Counted from the stretch's first letter, positions 25,442 through 34,716 are shown. The stretch: DNA of 64,000 nucleotides from Pseudonocardia oroxyli (GCF_900102195.1 NZ_FNBE01000003.1:62001-126000); one strand, 5' to 3'. Notes: generated from the sequence alone by a model not told the origin. Made by a program: numbers and translations.

Positions 25442-26347
25442 ATGGCCGAGCAGATCCCCCACGGCACCCGCCTGCACCGTCTCGTCGAGCACCTGCGCCA
25501 CGGCGAGGGTCTCGGGCTCGCGACCGGCGCGGCGCGGCAGGCCGCGCGGGGTGTCCGGTCCGTGGTCCGGGTGGGAGACGCGGCGGGCCGGGCGCGGATG
25601 GTGCGCCTGCTCGCCGAGTCCGCCCTCGGGCGCGAGGAGGACCAGCGGCCCGCCTCGTCCGCCCGGCCGTTCCGGGTGCCGGAGCTCGGCGACCGCATCG
25701 TCTGGCTGCGCCCGCGCTCGCGCGACCTGCGCGCCTTCCAGTTCCTCGCCGAGGGCCACCACATGCCGCCCGCGGACATGCCGGGCCCGGTCCGCCACAT
25801 CGCGGTGTTCGGCGCCAACATCGGGCTGCTGCTCGCCGATCTGGCCGACGAGTACCCGGAGGCCCGCGTCCTGGGCGTCGAGCCGGACACGGACAACGCG
25901 GTGCTCGCCCGCCGCAACCTCGAACACCTCGGCGGGCGCGGGCGGATCGTCGAGACCGCGGTCTGGCACCGGGACGCCACGCTGCAGGTCGGCTGGGACC
26001 GGGACGCCTGGGGCGTGAACATCACCGACACCGCCCCCGAGCAGCCCCCGGCGGCGAGCGACGACAGCCTGCAGCCGCGGATCGAGGCGGCGGACGCGGG
26101 CCGGATCCTCGCGGACTGGACCGGCGGCGCGCCCGTCGACTACCTGCTGGTCAGCGTGGAGAGCGCGTGGCAGGAGCTGCTCGCCCACGGCGACTGGGCG
26201 CGAGACGTCCGCTGCATCAAGGTCGAGATCTCCGACGCCCGCACCGTCGCGGTCGCCGACGAGGCCGTCCCGATGCTCGAGAAGCTCGGCTTCCGGGCCC
26301 GCCTGCAGACCCTGCCGTGGGGCGCCTTCGCGATCGGCCTGCGTTAG
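25442..26347 (+). CDS. FkbM family methyltransferase
   Basis: A 301-residue protein. The AdoMet-binding motif I HIAVFGANIGLLLADLA is at about residues 120-136, followed by an acidic motif LGVEPDTDNAVLARRN and a C-terminal KVEISD segment, as in FkbM methyltransferases. The N-terminal 80 residues are charged and not recognised. Family members O-methylate sugars or polyketides; in this region methylation of a surface sugar is likely. The ATG follows GAGAGGACACG, a reasonable ribosome site. Its stop overlaps the convergent small membrane protein gene by 4 bases. Confidence 0.8.
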   Translation: MAEQIPHGTRLHRLVEHLRHGEGLGLATGAARQAARGVRSVVRVGDAAGRARMVRLLAESALGREEDQRPASSARPFRVPELGDRIVWLRPRSRDLRAFQFLAEGHHMPPADMPGPVRHIAVFGANIGLLLADLADEYPEARVLGVEPDTDNAVLARRNLEHLGGRGRIVETAVWHRDATLQVGWDRDAWGVNITDTAPEQPPAASDDSLQPRIEAADAGRILADWTGGAPVDYLLVSVESAWQELLAHGDWARDVRCIKVEISDARTVAVADEAVPMLEKLGFRARLQTLPWGAFAIGLR

Positions 26348-26766
26348 CGCTTGGCCCCGGCCAGAATGACGCCGGCCAGCAGCGCCGGGATCGTCCACTC
26401 GACGGCGTGGATCGTGGTCTCCGGCACCTCCTTGGACCCCATGACGGCGGTGCCCGCGGTGAGCCCGGCGGCGGCGGTCGTCAGGCCCACGCCGACGACG
26501 TTCGCGGTGCTCCGGCGGGTGGCCAGCTGCGCCACGCCGCCCAGGAACGTGGCGGCCAGGGCGGCGCGCGAGATCGGGGTCCACTTCGCCCAGCCCGCGC
26601 TGACCACGCGCTCGCGGTCGGCGGGGGTGCCCGCGGCGTCCGCGGCGGCGTTGAGTCCGGAGGCGCCCATCAGGGAGCCGCCGAACCAGGCCGCCGCCCC
26701 GACGTCACGCAGGGCCCTGGTCGCGGCGCCGAAGGCGGTGGTCCGGTCGGATGCGGTGCGGGCCAT
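26344..26766 (-). CDS. Small conserved membrane protein, function unknown
   Basis: A 140-residue protein from ATG 26766, which has a strong AGGAGAG ribosome site; the open frame extends upstream to 26841 but without such a site. Three or four hydrophobic segments are seen: AAAWFGGSLMGASGL, ISRAALAATFLGGVAQLA, VVGVGLTTAAAGLTAGTAV and TIPALLAGVILAGA. I do not recognise the family with certainty; related actinobacterial proteins are annotated as hypothetical membrane proteins. The gene follows the acetyltransferase gene on the same strand. Confidence 0.7.
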   Translation of the reverse strand: MARTASDRTTAFGAATRALRDVGAAAWFGGSLMGASGLNAAADAAGTPADRERVVSAGWAKWTPISRAALAATFLGGVAQLATRRSTANVVGVGLTTAAAGLTAGTAVMGSKEVPETTIHAVEWTIPALLAGVILAGAKR

Positions 26767-26818
26767 GTCTCTCCTCGGGGAGCGGGGAACGGTGCGGACG
26801 TACCGTAGCGACGGGCGC

Positions 26819-27382
26819 TCAGCGGACCCGGAGGCCCTCACCCGACCGCTCGTGCGCGGTGCCGCAGTCCGCGCACACCAGCGAGTCCCCGAGCCGCTCC
26901 CCGCACACGCACACCCAGCCCTTCACCCGCGCCGGGTTGCCCGCCACGAACGCGTGCGCGGGCACCGAGCGGGTCACGACGGAACCGGCGGCGGCGAAGG
27001 CGTGCTCCCCGATCTCCGTCCCGCAGACGACGACGGTGCCCGCGCCGAGCGTGGCGCCGCGGCGGACCGTGGTCGGCAGGAGGGCGTCCCCGCCGCGCTT
27101 GATCGCCGCCCGTGGCCGGAGGTCGTTGGTGAACAGGACGTTCGGGCCGAGGAACACATCGTCCTCACAAGTCACCCGTTCGAACACGAGCGTGCCGTTC
27201 TTCACGGTGACGTTGTCACCGAGCACGGCGCCGCCCTCGACGAACGCGCCGTCGCAGATGTTGCAGTCCCGCCCGACGCGCGCACCCGGCAGGACGTGCG
27301 CGAACGCCCAGACCCGGGTCCCGGCACCGACGTCGTCGCTCTCGCACAGACCCTGCGGATGCACCCGCACCTGCTCGCTCAT
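26819..27382 (-). CDS. Hexapeptide-repeat N-acetyltransferase (WlbB/FdtC-like)
   Basis: A 187-residue left-handed beta-helix acyltransferase with repeated isoleucine/valine hexapeptides (ARVGRDCNICDGAFVEGGAV) and the FTNDLRPRA loop characteristic of the WlbB/WbpD and FdtC/QdtC sugar N-acetyltransferases. The C-terminal AGNPARVKGWVCVCGERL contains paired cysteines (158, 160, 170, 173) that probably form a zinc ribbon. It would acetylate the 3-amino group of the nucleotide sugar made by the dehydrogenase and aminotransferase of 18617-22981, though it is encoded 4 kb away on the other strand. It is divergent from the second flippase. Confidence 0.87.
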   Translation of the reverse strand: MSEQVRVHPQGLCESDDVGAGTRVWAFAHVLPGARVGRDCNICDGAFVEGGAVLGDNVTVKNGTLVFERVTCEDDVFLGPNVLFTNDLRPRAAIKRGGDALLPTTVRRGATLGAGTVVVCGTEIGEHAFAAAGSVVTRSVPAHAFVAGNPARVKGWVCVCGERLGDSLVCADCGTAHERSGEGLRVR

Positions 27383-27509
27383 GGCGGGGACACTAGGTAA
27401 CCCGGTCGGTGCACCCGGCAGAGGCCCCCGAGGGGGTGCCCACTACGCTCGTCAGGCCACGGTGGAGGCACCAGCACAGGCACGATCACATCGGGTGGGT
27501 AGCGCGGTA

Positions 27510-29069
27510 GTGGACTCCGACAACGAGCGGACGCAGAAGCTCCGGCGTACCGCCGTCTCGTGGGTGACCGGCCGTAACACCGCCCACCGCGACACGGGTC
27601 CCGGCGCCGACCCGTACGCGGACCCGGCGACCGAGCGGTTCGCCGCCGTCGTCCCGGCGCCGGGCGCGGCCGCGGCGACCGCGCCGGTGCCGATCGTCGA
27701 GCCGGCGCCGGCGGCCGGGTCGGAGCAGCCGAAGCGGAAGGGCCTGCTGCCCAGCCTGGAGCTGAACGCCTTCTCGCTGATGGCGGCGACCGGCATCACG
27801 GCCGTGGTCGGGCTCGGTTTCTGGGCGATCGCGGCCCGCCTGCCCGCCGCGGAGGTCGGCCGGTCCTCGGCCATCCTCTCCACGGCCACGATGTTCTCGC
27901 AGATCGCGGCCTCGAACGTCGGGCTGCTGTTCGGCCGCGTGCTCGCCTCGGCCCACGGGCGCGGCCGGCGGCTGGTGCTCGCGGGCTACGGCATCGCGAC
28001 CGTGATCGCGCTGCTGCTCGGCTTCGGGTTCCTGCTGTTCTTCCCGCACCCCGAGCTGTTCCCGACGACCTGGGACCGGCTCGGGTTCCCGCTGCTCGTC
28101 GTGCTGCTGGCGCTGTCCACGCTGCAGGACTGGGTGCTCACCGGCCTGCGCAGGTCCACCTGGATCCCGCTGGAACAGCTGCTGTTCGCGCTCGGGAAGA
28201 TGGGGCTGCTCATCCTGTTCGCCTCGCTGGCGTTCGAGAAGGGCATCCTGGTCGCCTGGGCGATCCCGATCATCGTGTTGCAGCTGGTGATCGCGCCCAT
28301 CCTGTTCCTGCGGCTGCTGCCGCGCATCCCGCCGCCCGGCCCGGGCACTCCCCCCATGCCCGACCGCCGCGGGCTGCTGACGATCTTCCTCGCGGAGTAC
28401 GCGACCGGCGCCGTCACCGTGGTGATCCCCCTGGTGCTGCCGCTGCTGGTCGTGGCCCGGCTCGGGACCGAGGCGAACGCCTACTACGCGCTCCCCTGGC
28501 TCGTCGCCGAGTCGTTCAGCCTGCTGATCTGGAACATCAGCTCGTCCTACGTCGTCGAGGCCAGCCACGACCGGCGCCAGCAGTGGGCCCTGATGCGGCG
28601 GACGTTCCGGCTGAGCTACGCGATCGGCGTCCTCGGCGTGCCCGCGCTGTTCTTCCTGGCGCCGTGGCTGCTGTCGATCCTGGGAGACGCGTACTCCGAC
28701 GAGGGCACCTGGGTGCTGCGCTACGCGGTGCTCGCGATCCCCTTCACCATCGTCAACATGAACTTCATCAACACCTCCCGGCTGCGCAACCAGATGGGGC
28801 GCGTGGTCGTCCTGGAGGTGTTCACCGCGGCGCTCGTCATCGGGCTCGCGATCGTGCTGATGGACCGCATGGGGGTCGGGGGCGCCGGGCTGGCGTTCCT
28901 GCTCGCCCAGGCGCTCACCGCGGCCGTCGTCGCGGTGCCGCTGCTGCGGTACATCGCCACCCTGCGCCGCCAGGCGCGCGCCGAGGAGGAGGCCGCCCCC
29001 GACGGGGCGGAGGCCGACCTCGACGAACCGGGCGCCGAGCGTTCCGACCGACAGCCGGTCGAGCGCTGA
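27510..29069 (+). CDS. Polysaccharide biosynthesis/flippase membrane protein (second copy)
   Basis: A 519-residue protein from GTG 27510; an in-frame GTG at 27495 is also possible. About 85 polar residues rich in alanine and proline come first, followed by some 12-14 membrane helices (SLMAATGITAVVGLGFWAIA, GRSSAILSTATMFSQIAASN) and an acidic tail (ADLDEPGAERSDRQ). The layout mirrors the flippase at 16921-18447, so the two are probably paralogues of MOP-superfamily exporters. It lies 35 bases upstream of a GT4 glycosyltransferase gene, with which it likely forms a transcription unit. Confidence 0.8.
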   Translation: MDSDNERTQKLRRTAVSWVTGRNTAHRDTGPGADPYADPATERFAAVVPAPGAAAATAPVPIVEPAPAAGSEQPKRKGLLPSLELNAFSLMAATGITAVVGLGFWAIAARLPAAEVGRSSAILSTATMFSQIAASNVGLLFGRVLASAHGRGRRLVLAGYGIATVIALLLGFGFLLFFPHPELFPTTWDRLGFPLLVVLLALSTLQDWVLTGLRRSTWIPLEQLLFALGKMGLLILFASLAFEKGILVAWAIPIIVLQLVIAPILFLRLLPRIPPPGPGTPPMPDRRGLLTIFLAEYATGAVTVVIPLVLPLLVVARLGTEANAYYALPWLVAESFSLLIWNISSSYVVEASHDRRQQWALMRRTFRLSYAIGVLGVPALFFLAPWLLSILGDAYSDEGTWVLRYAVLAIPFTIVNMNFINTSRLRNQMGRVVVLEVFTAALVIGLAIVLMDRMGVGGAGLAFLLAQALTAAVVAVPLLRYIATLRRQARAEEEAAPDGAEADLDEPGAERSDRQPVER

Positions 29070-29104
29070 GAGCCGGCGCTGAGAGACAGACGGGAGACCA
29101 CGAC

Positions 29105-30487
29105 GTGACCTGGCCGAACGGTGCGCTCCGGCTTCCGACCGGAGAGCGGCGCCTGCGCCTGCTCGTCGTGCTGCACAACCTCGGCATCGGCGGCAGCCAA
29201 CGCAACTCCGTCGACCTCGCCGCGGGCGCCCGCGACCTCGGCCACGAGGTCCACATGGCCGGCCCGCCCGGCGTGCTCGAGGACGTCATCGCCGAGCAGG
29301 GCCTGCCCTTCGAGGCCATCGAGGAGCTGAGCCCGGACAACATCGCACCCACCGCGCGCAGCGCCTACCGCCGCATGCGGGACGTGGTGCGCCGGGTGCA
29401 GCCCGACCTCGTGCACACCTACGAGCTCACCCCGTCGATCCTGATGTTCCTCGGCCCGCACCGCTCCGACGACGTGCCGATGACCATGACGATCAACAGC
29501 ATGTCGGTGCCGGACTTCATGCCCGGCTCGATCCCGCTGCAGGTCTGCGGCCCGCTCATCGCCATGGAGACCCGCGAGCGCAGCGGCTCGATCGGGATCC
29601 TGGAGATCCCCACGGACGTCGTCGGGCAGTACCCGGGCTACCCCGGCGGAGACGACTTCCGCGCCGAGATGGGCGTGAAGCCGGACGAGATCATGGTCGT
29701 CGCGGTCAGCCGGTTCGCCCGCGCCCTCAAGCAGGAGGGCCTGGAGACGGCGATCCGCGCGGCCGGGCGCCTCGCCGCGCGCTACCCGGTCCGGCTCGTG
29801 CTGGTCGGCGACGGTCCCGCGATGCCCGAGCTGCAGGCCCTGGCCGCGGCCGTGAACGCCCGCGCGGGCCGCGAGGTCGTCACGCTGCCCGGGCTGCGGG
29901 TGGACCCGCGCCCGGCCTACGAGTCGGCGGACATCGCGCTCGGCATGGGCGGCTCCGTGCTGCGGGCCATGGCCTTCGGCAAGCCGTGCATCGTGCAGGG
30001 CGAGCACGGGTTCTTCAAGGTCCTGGACCGCCGCTCGGCGCGCGAGTTCCGGTGGCACGGGTTCTACGGCATCGGGGACGGCGGCACCGGCGAGGACGTC
30101 CTCGTCCGCGAGTTCGAGTCGCTGCTGGCGGACCCGGTGCGGCGGCGGACGAACGCCGCCTTCGCCCTGGAGCTGGTCCGGCGGCACTACAGCCTGCAGC
30201 ACGCCCTCGACGTCCAGCTGGCCTGGTACCGCAAGGCCCTCGCCGAGCACGTGAAGCCCTCCCGCGCCGAGATCGCGCGCACGATCGCGGGGGTCGGCAG
30301 CTACTTCGCGGGCCGGGCGGCCGGGCGGATCCGCCCGGACACGTTCAACAGCTCCGAGCGCATCGGCCCGGGCATCGCGGCACCCGTCCCGGCCTGGTTC
30401 GACCCGGACCTGGACACCGACACGGGCAGCATCGACATCGCCAACGCCAGAACCCTGAAGATGCCCGCGGCCCGCCGCCCGCAGTGA
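29105..30487 (+). CDS. Glycosyltransferase family 4 (GT-B fold)
   Basis: A 460-residue protein from GTG 29105, preceded by GGGAGACC. The N-terminal acceptor domain has LVVLHNLGIGGSQRNSVDLA, typical of GT4 enzymes. The donor domain begins near residue 195 with VAVSRFARALKQEGLETAI and continues LVLVGDGPAMPELQAL. The usual C-terminal EAMAxGxPVV motif appears as ADIALGMGGSVLRAMAFGKPCIV, with the first glutamate replaced. A 70-residue C-terminal extension is not recognised. It would add a sugar to the lipid-linked glycan in the cytoplasm. It is convergent with the GH16 gene, 17 bases apart. Confidence 0.83.
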   Translation: MTWPNGALRLPTGERRLRLLVVLHNLGIGGSQRNSVDLAAGARDLGHEVHMAGPPGVLEDVIAEQGLPFEAIEELSPDNIAPTARSAYRRMRDVVRRVQPDLVHTYELTPSILMFLGPHRSDDVPMTMTINSMSVPDFMPGSIPLQVCGPLIAMETRERSGSIGILEIPTDVVGQYPGYPGGDDFRAEMGVKPDEIMVVAVSRFARALKQEGLETAIRAAGRLAARYPVRLVLVGDGPAMPELQALAAAVNARAGREVVTLPGLRVDPRPAYESADIALGMGGSVLRAMAFGKPCIVQGEHGFFKVLDRRSAREFRWHGFYGIGDGGTGEDVLVREFESLLADPVRRRTNAAFALELVRRHYSLQHALDVQLAWYRKALAEHVKPSRAEIARTIAGVGSYFAGRAAGRIRPDTFNSSERIGPGIAAPVPAWFDPDLDTDTGSIDIANARTLKMPAARRPQ

Positions 30488-30504
30488 CCCCGCAGTGGGG
30501 CGGA

Positions 30505-31512
30505 TCAGCGGAGCGGGTACTCCTTGATCCAGTCCACCTGCATCTCGGACTCCCGCACGTTGTCGGGGTCGCCGTTCTCCGGGAACCAGTCCAGCTGGAT
30601 CGTCAGGTGCATCGGCCGCGGCGGGAGGTGGCTCTTGTCCTCGTTGCGGTACCACTCCTGGCCGTCGAGGTAGGCCACGATGTGGTCGGGGGTCCACTCG
30701 ACGGCCCAGTTGTGCCACTGGGTGGCGTCGACGGCGACCTCGCCGTGGTCCTGGTTGTTGTTGCGCCCGTAGTGCAGGAAGAACTCGACGCTCTGCCGCG
30801 ACGAGTCGGTGGCCTCCATGAAGTCCACCTCGCCGCCGCGCGGCCAGTCCTCCGCGTCCGGCCACAGCAGGAGCAACGCGTGGTAGGTCGGGTCGCTCTC
30901 CGGCAGCCGGACCCGACCCTCCCAGCGCCCGTACATCTGGCCCGGGTACAGCGCCATGCCGCCGGTGTTGCCGTCGGAGTCGCCCGTGATGGTCAGGATG
31001 CCGTCCCGCACGCTGATCGCGTCCGGGGTGCGGCGGCCGTTGCCGTCGTGGCCCTGGCCGTTGTACAGGTTCCAGCCCTGCGGGCGCGGGCCGTCGAACT
31101 CGTCGACCCGGCTCGGCTCACCCCAGCCCAGCAGCGTCGCCGCGCTGGTCTCGGTGCCCGCGCTCGGGGTCTCAGTGGTCGACGTCGGGCCCGGCGGCTC
31201 GGCGGGCTGCGGCCGCGCCTGCTCCGACCCCGGCCGGGAGAGCAGCACCGCGATCAGCGCCACGATCGCGACCAGGGCGACGCCGCTGACGACGTAGAGC
31301 GTCCTGCGGGACACCGTTCGCGGCGGCGCCTCGTCGACGACCGGCTGCGGCGTGGTGCCGGGGCCGGTCCAGTCCGTCGAGGACGGCTGGGGGGCCGGCT
31401 CGGCGGGCGGCACCGGCGTGGTGCGCTCCCCCGGGTCGGACGTCTGCGGGTCGGGCTTCTGGTGCTCGAGGGGCCCGGTCGGCTGCTCCGGCGGCTCGGG
31501 CGGGGTCGTCAC
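30505..31512 (-). CDS. Membrane-anchored glycoside hydrolase family 16 protein
   Basis: A 335-residue protein with a proline-rich cytoplasmic N-terminus (1-70), one membrane helix (about 71-91), a Thr/Ser/Pro linker and a GH16 domain from about 130 to the end. The catalytic signature GGEVDFMEATD carries Glu228, Asp230 and Glu233, the nucleophile, helper and acid/base in GH16. It is a type II membrane protein with the enzyme outside. GH16 enzymes cut or transfer beta-glucans and galactans; in this cluster it may trim or release the exported polymer. Its start overlaps the GT2 gene stop by 4 bases. Confidence 0.88.
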   Translation of the reverse strand: MTTPPEPPEQPTGPLEHQKPDPQTSDPGERTTPVPPAEPAPQPSSTDWTGPGTTPQPVVDEAPPRTVSRRTLYVVSGVALVAIVALIAVLLSRPGSEQARPQPAEPPGPTSTTETPSAGTETSAATLLGWGEPSRVDEFDGPRPQGWNLYNGQGHDGNGRRTPDAISVRDGILTITGDSDGNTGGMALYPGQMYGRWEGRVRLPESDPTYHALLLLWPDAEDWPRGGEVDFMEATDSSRQSVEFFLHYGRNNNQDHGEVAVDATQWHNWAVEWTPDHIVAYLDGQEWYRNEDKSHLPPRPMHLTIQLDWFPENGDPDNVRESEMQVDWIKEYPLR

Positions 31513-32750
31513 TGGTTCTCAGTCCCCATCGGAGAGAGTCGGGGGATCCGCCCGCCGGACCGGCGGGCGGCGCGCCTGCCGCGGACGTAGGCGGTGCCAC
31601 CGTCCGCGATCCAGGTGATGCGCTCGCGCAGGCTGCCCGCCGCCATGCCGTCTCCGGCGGTGGCCTCGCGGTCGCCGATCTGGCGGAACTGCGCGACGGC
31701 GGCCGGGAGCCGCTTCGCCGCCATCAGGCCCGCCTTCGGGTCCAGCGCGATCTTGGTGAGGAACCCGCCCAGGCCCATCGAGTAGCCCCGCAGCTGGCTG
31801 CGCAGCTCCTCGGGCGAGGAGCGGTGGTGGTGCCACACGTAGGCGCCCGGGTCGTAGCCGACCTGGTGGCCCGCGAGCACCAGCCGGACCATGAACTCGC
31901 AGTCCTCGCCGCCGCGGGTCGGGGCGCCCGCGCCGAGGGCCTCGTCGAACCCGCCGACCGCCCGCGCGATGTCCGCCCGGACGGCGAAGTTCGCGCCGAT
32001 GCCGAACAGGCCCGGCGAGAACGGGAAGATCGCGGAGTCCTCGGGCGGATCCGCCAGCGAGTAGCGGCGCGACTCGAACCCGCGGTTCCAGACGAGCGCC
32101 CGCTCCGCCGCGAGCTCCTCCTCGGTCTCCAGCCGCGCCCCGACGACCGGGCCGCTCACGCAGGCCAGCCCGGGCTCGGCCGCGAACACCGCGGCGATCC
32201 GCGAGGCCCAGCGGCCGTCCACCTCGGTGTCGTCGTCGGTGAAGGCGACGAGCGCGGTGGCCGCCTCGCGCAGGCCCCGGTTGCGCCCCACGGACAGGCC
32301 CCGGCGCGCCTCGCGGACGTACACCACGCCGCGCTCCGCGAACTCCTCGGCGACGCGCTGCGTGGCGTCGTCGACGGGGTCGTTGTCCACGACGACCACC
32401 GTGACGGCCGGGTGGTCCCCGGCGACGACCGCGGCGAGGCTCTTCCGGAGGCTCTCCGCCCGCCCCCGGGTCGCGATCACGACGGTCAGCGGCTCGGCGG
32501 AGTCCGGCAGCGCCGTCTCCTCCCCCGAGTCCTCGCCGATCTGGGCGTCGATCGCCGCCCGCACCGTCGACGTCGTCGCGCGGCCGCCGACGAGCCCGAC
32601 GGTGATCAGCCCGACGGGCACGTCCCCGGCGGTCACGAGCAGCCGGGCGGCCGAGTAGCGCGGGTCGACCGCGAGGTCGAGCGCGTCCGGGCCCAGGGCC
32701 CGTCGGTCCACCCGGCCCACCCAGGCCGGTGCCCGCTGGGGCAGTTCCAT
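31509..32750 (-). CDS. Glycosyltransferase family 2
   Basis: A 413-residue protein starting at ATG 32750. About 90 N-terminal residues of unrecognised sequence precede a GT-A domain: TVVIATRGRAESLRKSLAAV, then VVVVDNDPVDD, and the metal-binding FTDDDTEVDGRW. GGEDCEFMVRLVLAGHQVGYDP and VWHHHRSS follow, as in GT2 rhamnosyl-type transferases. It overlaps the downstream GH16 gene by 4 bases, so the two are translationally coupled. The donor sugar cannot be told. Far longer open frames across this region are shadows. Confidence 0.85.
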   Translation of the reverse strand: MELPQRAPAWVGRVDRRALGPDALDLAVDPRYSAARLLVTAGDVPVGLITVGLVGGRATTSTVRAAIDAQIGEDSGEETALPDSAEPLTVVIATRGRAESLRKSLAAVVAGDHPAVTVVVVDNDPVDDATQRVAEEFAERGVVYVREARRGLSVGRNRGLREAATALVAFTDDDTEVDGRWASRIAAVFAAEPGLACVSGPVVGARLETEEELAAERALVWNRGFESRRYSLADPPEDSAIFPFSPGLFGIGANFAVRADIARAVGGFDEALGAGAPTRGGEDCEFMVRLVLAGHQVGYDPGAYVWHHHRSSPEELRSQLRGYSMGLGGFLTKIALDPKAGLMAAKRLPAAVAQFRQIGDREATAGDGMAAGSLRERITWIADGGTAYVRGRRAARRSGGRIPRLSPMGTENQ

Positions 32751-32782
32751 CGAGCAGTCCTCCGAGGTGGGGGTGGGTGTTG

Positions 32783-34483
32783 TCAGGCCGAGCCGACCGG
32801 GCTGACGACCGCGTCCGGGGCCGCGGACGGCCGCGCCTGCGACACGACCTCGGGCCGGGCGAGCCGCACCGCCTCGAGCGGGGTGTTGCCGAGGATCATG
32901 TCGGAGGCCTTCTCGGCCACCATCAGCGTCGGCGCGTAGGTCTGGGTGTTGGTGACGGTCGGGAAGACCGACGCGTCGACGACCCGCAGACCCTCCAGCC
33001 CGTGCACCCGCATCGACGAGGGGTCGACGACGTCGTCCGCCGTGGTCCCCATCCGCACGCTGCCGGTGGGGTGCAGACCCGTCTGCGCCGCCTCCGCGAC
33101 CCAGGCGATCAGCTCCTCGTCCGTCTGCACCGCCGGGCCGGGGACGACCTCCCCGCCGTCGACGCCCGCGAACGCAGGCTGCGACATGATGTCCCGCGCG
33201 ATCCGGATCGCCTTGACCCAGTCGTCCCGGTCCCGCTGGTTGTCCAGGTAGTTGAACACGATCCGCGGGTGCTGGGTGGGGTCGGCGGACTTCAGCGTGA
33301 CGCTGCCGCGCGAGCGCGCCGCCATGGTGCCCACGTGCACCTGGTACCCGTGCCCGTCCACGATGCGCTTCTCGTCGAACTTCATCGCCATGGCGGCGAA
33401 GCCGATGATCACGTCCGGGAAGGCCATGTCGTCGTTGCTGCGGATGAACCCGGCGGCCTCGAACATGTTGCTGGTGGCGGGCCCGCGGCCGGCGAGCCAC
33501 TGCAGGCCCATCTTCGGCCAGTTCTTCTTGTCCTTCATGTGCACCATCGAGATGGGCTGGGTGCACGAGTGCTGGACCTGGACCGCGAGGTGGTCCTCGA
33601 GGTTGTAGCCGACGCCGCGCAGCTCGTGCAGCGGCGCGACACCGACGGCGGCCAGCTCGTCCGGCCTGCCGACGCCGGAGAGCTGCAGCAGCTGCGGGGT
33701 GTTGAAGGCCCCACCGGACAGGACGATCTCCTTCGCCCGGACGATCCGCTCGCCGTCCGAGGTCCGGTAGGTCACGCCGACGGCGCGGTTCCCGGAGAAG
33801 ATCACCTGGGTGGCCAGCGCGTGGGTCCGCACCTCGAGGTTGGGGCGGCCCATCACCGGGTGCAGGTAGGCCTGCGACGACGACTGGCGGCGGCCGCGGC
33901 GGATGTTGCGGTCGAACGCCGCGAACCCCTCCTGCACCGCGCCGTTGAGGTCGGCGGTGAGGTTGTAGCCGGCCTGCTGGGCGGCCTCGAAGAACAGCGA
34001 GAACAGCGGGTGGTCCGCGGGGGCCTTCTCGACGGTCTGCAGCCCGCCGCGGCCGCGGTACTCGTTCCCGCCGAAGGTCAGCGAGTCCTCGATGCGCTTG
34101 AAGTACGGGAGGACGTGCTCGTAGTCCCACGCCTCGTCGCCGGTGACCCGGCCCCACTCGTCGAAGTTGGCCGGGTGGCCGCGCACGAACGTCATGGCGT
34201 TGATGGAGCCGGAGCCGCCGAGCAGCTTGCCGCGGGGCTGGTCCATGCGCCGGTTGTTCATGAACGGCTCGGGCTCGGACTGGAAGTGCCAGTTGTGCGA
34301 CTCGCTCGCGATGGCGAGGCCCATCGCGGCGGGCATGTGGGTGAAGACGTCCCAGAAGGGATCCGACTTGCCCGCCTCCAGGAGGAGTACCCGGTTCGCC
34401 GGGTCGGCGCTGAGACGGTTCGCCAGGACGCACCCGGCGGCCCCGCCACCGACGACGACGAAGTCGTAGACCTGATCCGACAT
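32783..34483 (-). CDS. GMC family oxidoreductase (choline dehydrogenase-like)
   Basis: A 566-residue flavoprotein from ATG 34483. The FAD site FVVVGGGAAGCVLANRLS is at the N-terminus, with GMC signature 1 near PRGKLLGGSGSINAM and signature 2 SGGAFNTPQLLQLSGVG. Catalytic HPTGSVRMG near residue 475 and the C-terminal NTQTYAPTLMVAEKASDMI complete the family. It most resembles BetA-type alcohol dehydrogenases. No betaine aldehyde dehydrogenase or BetI is adjacent, and it sits among glycan genes, so the substrate may be a sugar or polyol rather than choline. It lies 32 bases upstream of the GT2 gene on the same strand. Confidence 0.88.
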   Translation of the reverse strand: MSDQVYDFVVVGGGAAGCVLANRLSADPANRVLLLEAGKSDPFWDVFTHMPAAMGLAIASESHNWHFQSEPEPFMNNRRMDQPRGKLLGGSGSINAMTFVRGHPANFDEWGRVTGDEAWDYEHVLPYFKRIEDSLTFGGNEYRGRGGLQTVEKAPADHPLFSLFFEAAQQAGYNLTADLNGAVQEGFAAFDRNIRRGRRQSSSQAYLHPVMGRPNLEVRTHALATQVIFSGNRAVGVTYRTSDGERIVRAKEIVLSGGAFNTPQLLQLSGVGRPDELAAVGVAPLHELRGVGYNLEDHLAVQVQHSCTQPISMVHMKDKKNWPKMGLQWLAGRGPATSNMFEAAGFIRSNDDMAFPDVIIGFAAMAMKFDEKRIVDGHGYQVHVGTMAARSRGSVTLKSADPTQHPRIVFNYLDNQRDRDDWVKAIRIARDIMSQPAFAGVDGGEVVPGPAVQTDEELIAWVAEAAQTGLHPTGSVRMGTTADDVVDPSSMRVHGLEGLRVVDASVFPTVTNTQTYAPTLMVAEKASDMILGNTPLEAVRLARPEVVSQARPSAAPDAVVSPVGSA

Positions 34484-34542
34484 GGGGTTGGAAGCCCTCC
34501 CTGGACAAGAACTGCAGCTGCTGCGATCGATGCCCCCCGCGG

Positions 34543-34574
34543 TTCGGCGGTTGCGGTTCACCCGAACCGCCGAA
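34543..34574. promoter_or_regulatory. Inverted repeat upstream of the GMC gene
   Basis: TTCGGCGGTT (34543-34552) and AACCGCCGAA (34565-34574) form a perfect 10-bp dyad with a 12-base spacer. A shorter dyad GCGGTTC-ACCC-GAACCGC is nested. It lies 60-90 bases before the GMC start and 143 bases after the preceding operon's stop. It could be an operator or a terminator; the rest of 34484-34716 shows nothing else. Confidence 0.45.
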
Positions 34575-34716
34575 TCGGCAGCGGCGTCACGATATCGCGC
34601 GGCGATCGACGTCCCGCGGCGGGACGTGCCACTGCTGACCGACGTCGTCGTCGAGAGCCTTGTTACCGCCCCGGGTGGGGCGTCGGTGCTGGTGGGCGCC
34701 GGTTTCCCGGCGTTCG

